Position numbers and translations under genes: made by a program
Notes under the pieces: model-generated
Database searches by the model: none
What the model was told of the DNA's origin: nothing
The model's input: the letters and a program-made list of their open reading frames with translations, nothing else
Assembly (NCBI GenBank): GCA_942159475.1
Contig: OW804095.1
Coordinates: 147,230,314-147,294,313 of the forward strand
Length of the DNA stretch: 64,000 nt
Direction of reading: 5' to 3'
Source of the DNA: Sthenelais limicola
Lineage: Eukaryota > Annelida > Polychaeta > Phyllodocida > Sigalionidae
Shown: in pieces, positions 56,157 to 64,000 of the stretch
How positions within the stretch are numbered: the stretch's first letter is position 1
Layout: the number at the start of each line of letters is the position of its first letter

Positions 56157-56851
56157 ATGGGTAATGACGATACACAAAGTAAATGGTGGGAAAAGGAAAG
56201 CTTAATTCCGTTTAAGGAATGTTCAAGCGTTTGTATCATAGGTTGTACAGGCAGTGGTAAATCCGTGTGGACATACAGATTTCTTAAAAATGTTAAAGGC
56301 ATATGTACGAAAAGGAACCTCCGAGTCAAATTATTTATTGCTATGGAGTATGGCAAAAACTTTACGAAGAAATGGAAAATAACATTTCTAATTTAACTAT
56401 GCATGAAGGCTTACCAACTGCGGAATATTTAGATGACGTTTCCAAAAATGGTAAGCACAATTTAATTATAATGGACGACTTAATGGATCAAGTTGTAAAA
56501 AGCTCAGAGATTGAGTTACTTATGACTCAGGGTTGCCATCATAAAAACTTTAGTGTTATGTATTTAACACAGAATTTATTTAAATCTGGTAAAAATGCTC
56601 GTACAATTGCGTTGAACACATGGTACCTTATTCTTTTCAAAAATTTAAGGGATGCTTCGCAAATAACCCAACTGTCAAGGCAAATGTATCCGGGAAAAGC
56701 AAACGTGCTTAAGGAAGCATTTAATGACGCTACAAAACCATTATTTGGGTATATTGTAATTGACAGCAGTCCACAAGCCAATGAAAAGTACAGATTGAGA
56801 ACTAAAGTATTTCCAAATGAAGACTGCGTTGTATATGTAGCAAAAAGTTAA
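56157..56851 (+). pseudogene. A32-type genome-packaging ATPase (FtsK/HerA), frameshifted
   Basis: Would drive DNA packaging into capsids. Frame one (56157-about 56300) has an MGN start and Walker A GCTGSGKS at residues 29-36. Frame two (about 56303-56851) holds Walker B NLIIMDDLM, a sensor-like YLTQN and the C-terminal segment. The break is at an AT-AT dinucleotide stretch near 56298-56303, where the two frames differ by two bases. Because both halves are otherwise intact, this is a single indel in an element that was recently functional, or an assembly error. Length across both halves (about 230 residues) is normal for this ATPase family. Confidence 0.85.
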
Positions 56852-56895
56852 GGAAGGGGTCGTCATAAGGTGATTAGACGTTGGAGGATGCAAAC

Positions 56896-57222
56896 ATGAG
56901 CAGGACTCTTAAGAAGAACTGGCCTTTAATATATTTTCTTATGCATCCAATAAGTACGGCGCAACTTAAGAAAATATTAGCCACATTGGATAGAGAGCAG
57001 GTTCAATCCATAGCAGAGATTTGCGTTAACGTGCTATACGGCACGATACCAGTAAGTAAGTCAGACAGAAAGAAACTAAAAAAACACGTAAAGAAAATTG
57101 ACAGCTTAAATATAAGTAACAAATTTTGGAAACGGCAAAAAAAAGTGTTAGAGCAAAGTCCAAAACTTGTTCAAGATATACTACGTTCGGTACGAGGAAT
57201 TATTCAATCATTTATAAAATGA
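56896..57222 (+). CDS. Polinton small basic protein
   Basis: 108 residues starting MSRTLKKN. It is helical and strongly basic in the middle (DRKKLKKHVKK), with a short amphipathic C-terminal tail (LVQDILRSVRGIIQSFIK). Small proteins of this design, between ATPase and integrase or capsid genes, are common in Polintons and adintoviruses and have been compared with minor core proteins; the function is not established. Its stop overlaps the next start (ATGA at 57219-57222). Confidence 0.65.
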   Translation: MSRTLKKNWPLIYFLMHPISTAQLKKILATLDREQVQSIAEICVNVLYGTIPVSKSDRKKLKKHVKKIDSLNISNKFWKRQKKVLEQSPKLVQDILRSVRGIIQSFIK

Positions 57223-57647
57223 AAGATGTAAAGAAAATGATCTTAGTACCGGTTGAAAAATATCGTAATATGGTACAGCAACCAAATAGTACTGAACCTT
57301 TATTACCCGGTAGTGTAAGCAAACCTAAAGAAAAAGAAGAAGAAGAAGAATATAAAGGAAAAGACCAGTTAGAATCCGAAAAAAAAGATTTAACAGATTT
57401 TAAGGCAAGGCAACCTTCAGTATTTCAGGCGCCATTATTATTATCGCCCACCGTCTTACAGAATACATCAGTACCGGTTGGGACCTCTTCCTCTTTTGAC
57501 CGCCCATTAAACTTAACGAACACTGAGCCAAAAGAAGAGATTGGAAATATTAAAAGTTTGGAAAAGGCAGACAATTTAGTAGATGTAAAACTGGCAAGAA
57601 AACCGCGTAAAAAAGTTAAAAGATTGAGGTGGATTTTGTTAAGTTAA
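57219..57647 (+). CDS. Polinton protein with an ILVPVEKY motif, function unknown
   Basis: 142 residues; the ATG overlaps the upstream stop by four bases. It starts with a short conserved-looking motif (KKMILVPVEKYRNMV), followed by a Glu/Lys-rich low-complexity region (KPKEKEEEEEYKGKDQ), a Pro/Ser-rich stretch and a basic C-terminus (RKPRKKVKRLRW). It looks largely disordered. Proteins with a similar N-terminal motif occur beside capsid genes in other Polintons. It could be a scaffold or a DNA-binding linker; unproven. Confidence 0.6.
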   Translation: MKDVKKMILVPVEKYRNMVQQPNSTEPLLPGSVSKPKEKEEEEEYKGKDQLESEKKDLTDFKARQPSVFQAPLLLSPTVLQNTSVPVGTSSSFDRPLNLTNTEPKEEIGNIKSLEKADNLVDVKLARKPRKKVKRLRWILLS

Positions 57648-57678
57648 TACTACCGGATAACTAACTAACTGAATACCG

Positions 57679-58382
57679 ATGCTTCGAAGGGTGAGGAAAG
57701 CATATACCGATCCTGAGGGTCCGGGTAGCTTTCAAGGACCGTCAAAATTGCTACAAGCGCTGAGAAAGAAAGACAGAAATAACCGAAATATTAAATTGAA
57801 GGATGTAAAAAAGTATTTGGAAAAAGAAAGTACATATACATTAAATCGCTCGGTTGTTCATAAGTTTCCTAGAAATACTGTTGTTGTAGAAGGAATAGAC
57901 TCTCAGTGGGACTCAGACTTGGCCGACCTGGCCTTGTTACATAAGGAAAATAGTGGATTTAAGTATATTGTTTTAGCTGTGGACGTATTTAGCAGAAGGG
58001 TTTGGAGTAGACCTATAAAAACGAAATATGCTGACGAGATAATAACCTCTTTTAAATCCATGTTTAATGAAAAGCCCCCGAGACAGCCGCGCACAGTAAG
58101 AACTGATGGAGGCAGAGAGTTTCAAAATGCTAAGTTTAGGAGGTTTTTACAGGAACGAGATATTAAGCTTTTTAGCACGCACAATTCAGTGCAAGCTAAC
58201 TATGCCGAAAGAGCTATAAAAACCATTAAAAGTAAACTGTATAGATATATGATAGGGAAAAATACATTGAAATACATAGACGTTCTTCAAGATGTAATAA
58301 AAAGTTACAATAATACCGTTCACAGCAGCATAGGAATTGAACCTATAAAGGTGACAAAACAAAATGAATTCATGGTTAGATT
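57679..58382 (+). pseudogene. Polinton integrase (retroviral-type), N-terminal and catalytic part, interrupted
   Basis: Catalyses strand transfer of the element's ends. The RNase H-like core shows the DDE triad: the Asp in QWDSDLADL (about residue 80), the Asp in RTDGGREF (143) and the Glu in NYAERAIKTIK (177). The second and third are 33 residues apart. SYNNTVHSSIG is the usual motif after the core. The frame is native to the TT at 58381-58382, then runs four codons into a transposon (58383-60729) and stops at 58396-58398. The C-terminal chromodomain part resumes at 60732 in register once the insertion and one TT are disregarded. As it stands the gene is split and probably inactive. Confidence 0.9.
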
Positions 58383-60729
58383 CCCGACGGGCAAATGAAC
58401 GCGATTCTGCGCGATTTTTAATGCGCAATCATCTCGCTAGAGTTCTGTGATGAGAGTGGACGCTTTTCACGCAATAATTATTGCGCAATCATCACGAGAT
58501 GGTCACGCTAAGGGTATAACGCAATATCAAAGCAAAAATTAGCAAATTCTCATGGCTTTTTGAGCAGGATACTTTTTGCACAATTTTCACGTTATTACAT
58601 AGCTTTTCTTTGCAGAATAATATCATTCGAAATTATTCATAACTAATTATCCATGGTAATACATCAATTATTTAATCATTGTTATTATCATGTTAGACAC
58701 TTATAATAGTTTGAGATCATTTTCCTCATCTCTTTCCAATCCACTATGACAGCAGGCAGGTATGTTTACCTGTAGGTGGCGTTAGTGTGTGTGCAATTAT
58801 ACAACATCTACAGAGCACTCATAGCACCCATACCATTTCTGTATAGTGTTATATGGGGTGTTTTGATTATTACCCATTTCAAAATCAAAAAAATGAACTA
58901 CACTAATTAATTATTTGAAGATACTACTTATAATGTTTCTAATCAAATAGTTAGAAGCATATATGATGTATAAATGCTACATAAGTGTATTAGCAGCACT
59001 TTCATTGTAAAAGAAATTGAAAATGCACCTAAGTTACCAGTTGCGCGCCACCTGGTGAAAACAGTATCTCCCCCTCGTGAGAACAAGTGGCATAATGGTA
59101 AGCCTATGGAGAGATGTAACCTGTATTAAAAATGACTGGTGGTAGTATTTTCTAGTATTAAGATGGAATGAGATCTTATGTTCTGTAATAATTAGTGTCT
59201 CTAGTTCGGATACATTGTTTAAGTAAAGATTTGTTCTGTAATGAATATCATGGTCATAGCAGAAGCAGACACAGAAGCAGTGGGGAAGTATGTTTGTCAC
59301 CGACCGAACTACTTGTATTTTCATTAGATAAATCCAGTTATTATTTTTATCTTTCAGGATTACACATGATAAAATATAACTACAATATGATGCAAATGTG
59401 TGTACATCCATACTCTTTCAGCTTAAACAATACTATGGGAGACGTTTTTATGCAAAGTACTAGAAAAAGGGTCACCAACCGAACTTTATATTATTATTCA
59501 TAACTCAATTATTCTCAGAGATTAGTGAATCGTATTTAGGTATTGACTCAATTGACTCGTTGGATCATATCAAATTTGGAAGAATTTGATTAAGTTGTAA
59601 CATCTGACTAACTTGTGGTTATGCCTATTGGTCGTCTCTCGATTTAGCTGATAACAAATAACAATCCAACAAGAGATGGTGGTGTGACAGCCGTTATGTT
59701 GACCGCCCAATTTATTGAAAAACAAAACAAAAAGAAAAGATCAGTGTGTTCAGTCTGAGTGAGAGAGAGAGTGAGGGGAGACCAGTGCAGGTCACCTGTT
59801 GGCCCACTCGCCAGAGCTGTCCAATCCACTGGCAGAGGGGGAGGGGGTCTCGGCGCACCAATAACCCTATTAAGGGCGGTGGATGAATATGTCTCATTTT
59901 GTGAATAATTTAAATGTACAAGGCCGATTAGAAAAAATATTTTAAACGCTAATGGAAAGATCCATGATGATGTAAATATGGAAGGCAATTCAAGCGAGGT
60001 TGTATTAATAATATCAAACTAAATATGCCTTCCATATTTACATAATTATCGATCTTTCCATTAGCTTTAAAATATTTTTTCTAATCGGCCTTTTGTACAA
60101 CTTTCGTGGGAATTGACCACATATATATCCAAGAAAATGAAGCCACAAGACATCATAATGCCTGGCACTCACGGTCACCTGTGCAGGGGTTTCTATGACT
60201 GAGTGTTAGGGAGGGGGTGTCAGATGTGCGACAGTGAGTAGGTGTGAATGTCAGCTGAGTATGAGTGTCAGGTATTTGTGGTTTCGAGCATTGTGTTGTG
60301 TAACTATATGGTACTTATTACATCCTGGTTTGCTGGGTTAATTAGTTCCAGTGAGACTGACAATGGAATTTATTTAATTTATATAATGAGTATTTAGACG
60401 TGATTTTGAATGCGCATTATAAGCGCGATTGAGATCACACCCATATTATTAACTTTTGAAGAAAACATGTATTCGTAGATAAAATTGGTTGAGAAACACA
60501 TGTGTAATACAACGATAAATGAATATGAATGAGAAGTTGGTCCAGCAGAAGTGTGAGACCACCAAGAGCATGGGAGGAAATAGACGCAATGGATTTCACA
60601 TAATGGTTGCTAATGGTATGTCCATTTCACTGTGATTCAAAGCCATAAGTATCACACCTCACTGGTTTGCGGCCAATCACAAAATGATTGCAGTGCCATC
60701 ACACTCAATTGCACTCAGTGCCCGTCGGG
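58383..60729. mobile_element. 2.35-kb transposon of family 7 inserted in the Polinton integrase
   Basis: The left end CCCGACGGGCAAATGAACGC and the inverted right end CCCGACGGGCACTGAGTGCA are flanked by TT at 58381-58382 and 60730-60731 (2-bp duplication). Subterminal GCGCAATC and GCGATT words repeat at both ends. There is no transposase-like frame; the largest frames (about 125 codons) have no recognisable domain. It contains a nested MITE at 59916-60098. The right terminus is nearly the same as the left terminus of 21403-29193 (CCC-N3-GGGCACTGAGTGCAAT). Confidence 0.85.
59916..60098 (+). mobile_element. 180-bp palindromic MITE nested in the 2.35-kb transposon
   Basis: Arms of about 73 bp: TGTACAAGGCCGATTAGAAA at the left and TTCTAATCGGCCTTTTGTAC at the right, around a spacer of about 37 bp. 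The arms are about 90 percent identical. Confidence 0.85.
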
Positions 60730-60731
60730 TT

Positions 60732-61137
60732 GGAGGAGTATAAACGAAAACGCGGTGTAAAAAATGATGAAGATAACCCTAAGCAAAAGTTTTGGTTTAG
60801 CGTGGGCGATAAAGTAAGGGTTGCATTTACCAGAGACAAATTTGATAGAGAGTACGGTCAGAAGTGGTCTGGCGAAGTTTTTATTATAGCTAGTAGATAT
60901 AGGAGGCGTACAATACCAATTTATAAGTTAAATGATTGGCACGGTGACCCTATAAAAGGCACGTTTTATCAGCAGCAGCTTCAGAAAGTAAATGTAACCG
61001 ACAGAGACACATTTAAGATAGAAAAAATTGTGGCCAGGAGAATTAGGAACGGAGTAAGGCAAGTAAAAGTAAAGTTTTTGCATTGGCCACCCAAATTTAA
61101 TGAGTGGATGAATGAGGACCGAGTAATAGACATATAA
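60732..61137 (+). pseudogene. Polinton integrase C-terminal part (chromodomain), separated from its core
   Basis: Encodes the DNA- and chromatin-binding tail: an SH3-like barrel segment (FSVGDKVRVAFTRDKF, KWSGEVFIIASRYRRR) then a chromodomain (KIEKIVARRIRNG, VKFLHWPPKFNEW). The open frame extends left to 60688, but that part belongs to the inserted transposon. The stop TAA at 61135-61137 is 2 bp before the next ATG. Without the catalytic core it has no start of its own. Confidence 0.85.
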
Positions 61138-61139
61138 AA

Positions 61140-61559
61140 ATGGCAAAAAAGGAAATATATTTGTTTTTGAATAGTCAAGACTCAAAGGAATATTATCCTC
61201 GCAATAGTAGTGACAGTTTTACAGTGCAGTTGCCTGAAACATATTACTTTACAGAGGGCACGTGGGTGTGTTCGCTTATGGACATTAAATATAGAGTTAA
61301 AGTTCCTGCCAATGTGTCGGTATTTTGTGATGTAATTACTGACTCATACGTAGGCGAGCAAACGTTACCTATACTTGAGCATATTTATCCTGGTAAAAAA
61401 CAAACAGTACAACGGCATTTTGACACACCAAAAGAGTTTGTAGTTACAAGAAAAATGATAAATGAAATAACGATATATATAAGAGACGCGTGCATGGGAA
61501 TTCCTTCATTTACTGGAGAGGTTACGTATTGTACACTTCGATTTAAACAAATTATCTAA
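61140..61559 (+). CDS. Polinton minor capsid (penton-like) protein
   Basis: 139 residues, expected to form the vertex capsomer beside the major capsid protein. The N-terminus (LFLNSQDSKEYYPRNSSDSF, then TEGTWVCSLMDI) has the spacing of Polinton/adintovirus penton proteins: a Ser-Lys/Met-Tyr-Tyr-Pro-x-N-ss-s-F motif and a G-x-W-x-C/V-x-L segment. It is short for a single jelly-roll but complete from ATG to TAA. The stop overlaps the next ATG (TAATG at 61557-61561). Confidence 0.8.
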   Translation: MAKKEIYLFLNSQDSKEYYPRNSSDSFTVQLPETYYFTEGTWVCSLMDIKYRVKVPANVSVFCDVITDSYVGEQTLPILEHIYPGKKQTVQRHFDTPKEFVVTRKMINEITIYIRDACMGIPSFTGEVTYCTLRFKQII

Positions 61560-61945
61560 TGGCTGAAGTTACAAAGTGGACGAACCATTTTACAAATATA
61601 GCTCGTGGCAAAGTACATCCTACAAAATCTGGAATATGGACTGTAGGTCAAAATGGGGGTGGAGGAGGAGGTGGTGGTGGTGGTGGTGGTGGTGAAAAGA
61701 CCAAGGTGGAAATTGTAAGTCCTACTCAGCAGGTTGTTGAACAGGCTAAAGTTAAACGTAAAAAAAATGTAAAGACGAGGCGCGGCAAGAAAGGAGGTAA
61801 AAAACATTCTACTTCCGCAGGAGTTTCTAGGAAAGTAGTTAAAAAAAAGGTTTTACCCAACGCTCCTCATTCGGTGAAACGCAAGAGACAGAGCAACAAG
61901 TCTTTTACTGCTAATGCGGATACCAAAAGACAGAGAGTATTATAA
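61559..61945 (+). CDS. Polinton basic protein with poly-Gly linker (candidate core protein)
   Basis: 128 residues. A short N-terminal segment (EVTKWTNHFTNIARGKVHPT) is joined through a run of 13 Gly, encoded by a GGT/GGA repeat, to a Lys/Arg-rich tail (KVKRKKNVKTRRGKKGGKK, VKRKRQSNK). Charge and position between the two capsid genes suggest a DNA-condensing or internal virion protein, like adenovirus core proteins. There is no direct sequence evidence for that role. The Gly codon run may vary in length between copies. Confidence 0.7.
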   Translation: MAEVTKWTNHFTNIARGKVHPTKSGIWTVGQNGGGGGGGGGGGGGEKTKVEIVSPTQQVVEQAKVKRKKNVKTRRGKKGGKKHSTSAGVSRKVVKKKVLPNAPHSVKRKRQSNKSFTANADTKRQRVL

Positions 61946-61973
61946 TTGTACATAAATATACAAAGGTAACAAC

Positions 61974-63275
61974 ATGGAAGGTCACGGTGAAAATGTGTCT
62001 TTATTTTATACACCGCCCAACGATCAAACGGTTAAAAACATCAAATGGATTAAATACAGGCCATTGGGACAGTTGGATCAGGATTCGGCCATCGAGTTTA
62101 ACATTGCAGGAAATGGGTCTAAGTATGTTGACTTAAAGAACACAATGCTTTGGGTTAAGCTTAGAGTTTTACAAGAAAACGGTACCGCCTTGCCAGACCC
62201 TGCGGCCGCAGCTCCAGAGGCTGCTTCAAAAATTGGACCGGTTAATTTGTTTTTACAATCATTATGGAAACAGGTAGACATTTCCTTTCAACAACAGCTA
62301 ATTAGCCCAAATGTTTCAACTCGATATCCTTATAAAGCCATGATGGACGTCCTGATGAACTACGGACAAGACGGGTTAGAGTCAAAAATGCAAAGCCAGC
62401 TATTTTACAAAGACACTGGAACCGTAGGAACTAACAACCCTATAGGAGGTCCTAATCCGGGACTTACCGAAAGAGCTGGTTATATTAAAAAAAGTAGATA
62501 CGTTGAAATGGAAGGTCCTCTTTACATGGATATTTGTCAGCAAAGTAGATATATTTTAAACGGCGTTCAAATAGGTGTAAAGTTATGGCCGTCTAGCAAT
62601 GAGTTTAAATTTGTCAGCGCAAATACATCGCCTAAGTACAAAATTGAAATAAAAGAAGTCGCTTTAAATGTATGTATGGTGGAATTGAACCCAGACGTAC
62701 TTATAGCCCATGCCAATACGTTAGAACACACTCCTGCTAAATATTTTTATTCAAGATCTGACATTAAAACTTGTGCAATTGCAAAGGGCCAATTTGGAGC
62801 GTGTGTGGAAAACATTTATCAGGGCGAAGTTCCAGATACTGTTGTAGTAGGTCTTGTGTCGTCAAAAGGTTACACAGGGTCTTATGAAAAGAACCCCTTT
62901 AATTTTGAATCATTTTATTGCAATTTTATGGGACTGTACATTGATGGTAAATCAACTCCTGCAGAACCATTTACTCCCAACTATGATGATGACAATTATT
63001 TGCGTTCATATATGTCTCTTTATGGCGACAGCTACCAGGATTATTCCAGCAATTACATTTCTCGATTAGAATATCCTAAGGGCTACTGTTTGTACAAGTT
63101 TAATGTATGTCAAAATCGATGCGAAAGGTTTATAAATAAGGTAAAAAAAGGGCATACTCGACTGGAAGTTAAGTTTGCAAAGGCCTTAACAGAATCTGTA
63201 ACAATGATTATGTACGCTACGTTTCCAGGCGTGTTGGAAATTGATAAACCTAGAAATGTTACAATACTGAATTAA
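61974..63275 (+). CDS. Polinton major capsid protein (double jelly-roll)
   Basis: 433 residues, uninterrupted, with an AT-rich 28-bp gap to the previous gene. It resembles the Polinton/adintovirus hexon family, whose animal members are often annotated 'F54H12.2-like'. Recognisable parts are YTPPNDQTVKNIKWIKYRPL near the N-terminus, FNIAGNGSKYVDLKNTMLWV at 39-58, WKQVDISFQQQLISPN at about 99-114, and YPYKAMMDVLMNYGQDGLES further on. The C-terminal TESVTMIMYATFPGVLEID is typical. It would form pseudo-hexameric trimers, the main shell of the particle. The intact frame shows this gene has not yet decayed. Confidence 0.92.
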   Translation: MEGHGENVSLFYTPPNDQTVKNIKWIKYRPLGQLDQDSAIEFNIAGNGSKYVDLKNTMLWVKLRVLQENGTALPDPAAAAPEAASKIGPVNLFLQSLWKQVDISFQQQLISPNVSTRYPYKAMMDVLMNYGQDGLESKMQSQLFYKDTGTVGTNNPIGGPNPGLTERAGYIKKSRYVEMEGPLYMDICQQSRYILNGVQIGVKLWPSSNEFKFVSANTSPKYKIEIKEVALNVCMVELNPDVLIAHANTLEHTPAKYFYSRSDIKTCAIAKGQFGACVENIYQGEVPDTVVVGLVSSKGYTGSYEKNPFNFESFYCNFMGLYIDGKSTPAEPFTPNYDDDNYLRSYMSLYGDSYQDYSSNYISRLEYPKGYCLYKFNVCQNRCERFINKVKKGHTRLEVKFAKALTESVTMIMYATFPGVLEIDKPRNVTILN

Positions 63276-63530
63276 AAAACGCGTATTTATGTATTTGTGT
63301 GTTTATGTAATGTGTATGTGTGTGCAAAAATAATAAAGATTTAACGAGTGTAAACGGTTGAATTTGTTATTTTTATTTGAACGTAATGCTGTAATTGATT
63401 GATTAATTAACATCAAAAATACCAACAGCAATAACAATGTAATATATACAAATATTTTAAACGATTGCAGTAAGAAAAAAACTACTACTACTACTATACA
63501 AAGGGGGTATACAATAAGAAACTACATGAA
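63276..63530. other. convergent intergenic spacer in the Polinton
   Basis: The 3' ends of the capsid gene (plus) and polymerase gene (minus) face each other. AATAAAG at about 63331 is a likely plus-strand polyadenylation signal. A short (ACT)n lies at 63481-63497. Confidence 0.5.
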
Positions 63531-64000
63531 TTAATATCCGTAAGGAACGGTATCGTAATTATTTAACATGACACGCTTAGTATACACCTTTTGATACCGT
63601 TTTTTTTCTGCCTTGTTATAAATTTTCATGTTAATTGAATCTCTACAAATTTTTGAAGGATTTTCCGTTACTATAACATTTCTGACGTCACCTTCATGAA
63701 ATAAAACTTCGTTCTTCATCGTTTCAAAGTTAATTTTTTGACTATTGGCGTAGTTTAAAGTAAAACCTCTAACCTTGCATACCTGAACATTGTTTTTTGT
63801 TTTGTAAGCGTAGTTTTTAGGTCCTCCTGATACAAAAGTTGTGATATAGTCATTTAAATCTAATTCACTCGTAAGATCACCCAAATAGTCGCCAAGTTGA
63901 GGTTTTTCGCGTCCTTGTCTTGCAACATAAATAACAGAATCTGTGTCGTAATATAACACACTGTCATCTAGCATGTCTAGAACGTCATACAGTTTTAATC
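63531..64000 (-). CDS. Polinton family B DNA polymerase (protein-primed type), C-terminal part
   Basis: The minus-strand frame is open to the right window edge, so the gene continues beyond it. The visible 155 residues include polymerase motif C as YYDTDSVIYV, followed by KPQLGDYLGDLTSEL and a Lys-rich C-terminus ending at TAA (63531-63533). In complete Polintons this polymerase copies the element from its termini. The exonuclease domain and motifs A and B would lie to the right. Confidence 0.88.
   Translation of the reverse strand, partial: LKLYDVLDMLDDSVLYYDTDSVIYVARQGREKPQLGDYLGDLTSELDLNDYITTFVSGGPKNYAYKTKNNVQVCKVRGFTLNYANSQKINFETMKNEVLFHEGDVRNVIVTENPSKICRDSINMKIYNKAEKKRYQKVYTKRVMLNNYDTVPYGY

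Larger units (their letters stand above)
54091..64000 (+). mobile_element. Polinton/Maverick element, left and middle part, cut by the window end
   Basis: Co-oriented genes for a packaging ATPase, retroviral-type integrase, penton-like and major capsid proteins, plus a divergently coded family B polymerase, define a Polinton. Codon use is AT-rich with tight spacing: several genes overlap by 1-4 bases. The maturation protease is not among the visible genes. Breaks: a shift in the first gene, a shift in the ATPase, and a 2.3-kb insertion in the integrase. The capsid, penton, basic-protein and visible polymerase frames are intact, so decay is recent. Confidence 0.92.

Noticed and set aside
59034..59503. 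125-codon minus and 102-codon plus frames within the 2.35-kb transposon
   Set aside because: They overlap on opposite strands, show no transposase motif and have no support from composition.
60688..60731. Start of the 149-codon frame upstream of the chromodomain
   Set aside because: This stretch is the end of the inserted transposon; the native integrase part begins at 60732.

Overview
The window is animal nuclear DNA, most likely from a marine invertebrate. Genes are sparse and intron-bearing. A Golgi galactose sulfotransferase gene and a GT31 galactosyltransferase gene stand alone in AT-rich, repeat-filled sequence. The rest is mostly transposons, palindromic MITEs and minisatellites. I cannot name the species.

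Layout. 0-2.5 kb: intergenic DNA, small tandem repeats and a palindromic MITE. 2.5-6.0 kb: a near-complete hAT transposon whose transposase has one in-frame stop. 7.9-10.0 kb: two exons of a Gal3ST-type sulfotransferase, with a decayed second copy of the first exon in the intron. 10.2-21.3 kb: MITEs alternating with large minisatellites (39-bp, 10-bp, 45-bp and 37-bp units); the 10-bp array sits inside an inverted-repeat element. 21.4-29.2 kb: gene-less DNA bounded by matching inverted termini and an AT duplication, possibly one 7.8-kb non-autonomous transposon containing a 1-kb element. 32.1-33.7 kb: a GT31 gene on the minus strand. 33.7-45.1 kb: a LINE tail, further MITEs and three arrays of a 10-bp pyrimidine repeat. 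45.5-47.9 kb: a 5'-truncated LINE with an open reverse transcriptase frame. 48-53.5 kb: MITEs and low-complexity sequence.

From about 54 kb to the right edge lies the left and middle part of a Polinton/Maverick, a virus-like DNA transposon. In order it has a two-exon acidic gene with a Cys/His motif, a small MGN-start zinc-finger gene, an A32-type packaging ATPase, two small overlapping genes, a retroviral-type integrase, a penton-like minor capsid protein, a basic poly-Gly protein, the major capsid protein and, on the opposite strand, a family B DNA polymerase cut by the window end. Together these would support self-synthesis (polymerase), integration (integrase) and particle assembly (ATPase and two capsid proteins). 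The copy is damaged: the first gene and the ATPase are frameshifted, and the integrase is split by a 2,347-bp transposon that itself carries a palindromic MITE. That inserted transposon has the same style of termini (CCC-N3-GGG followed by GCA, 2-bp target duplication) as the ends of the 7.8-kb interval. This suggests a mobile family active in this genome that I do not recognise.

At least eight MITE families are visible. The largest has 22 recognisable copies of about 240 bp in 64 kb.
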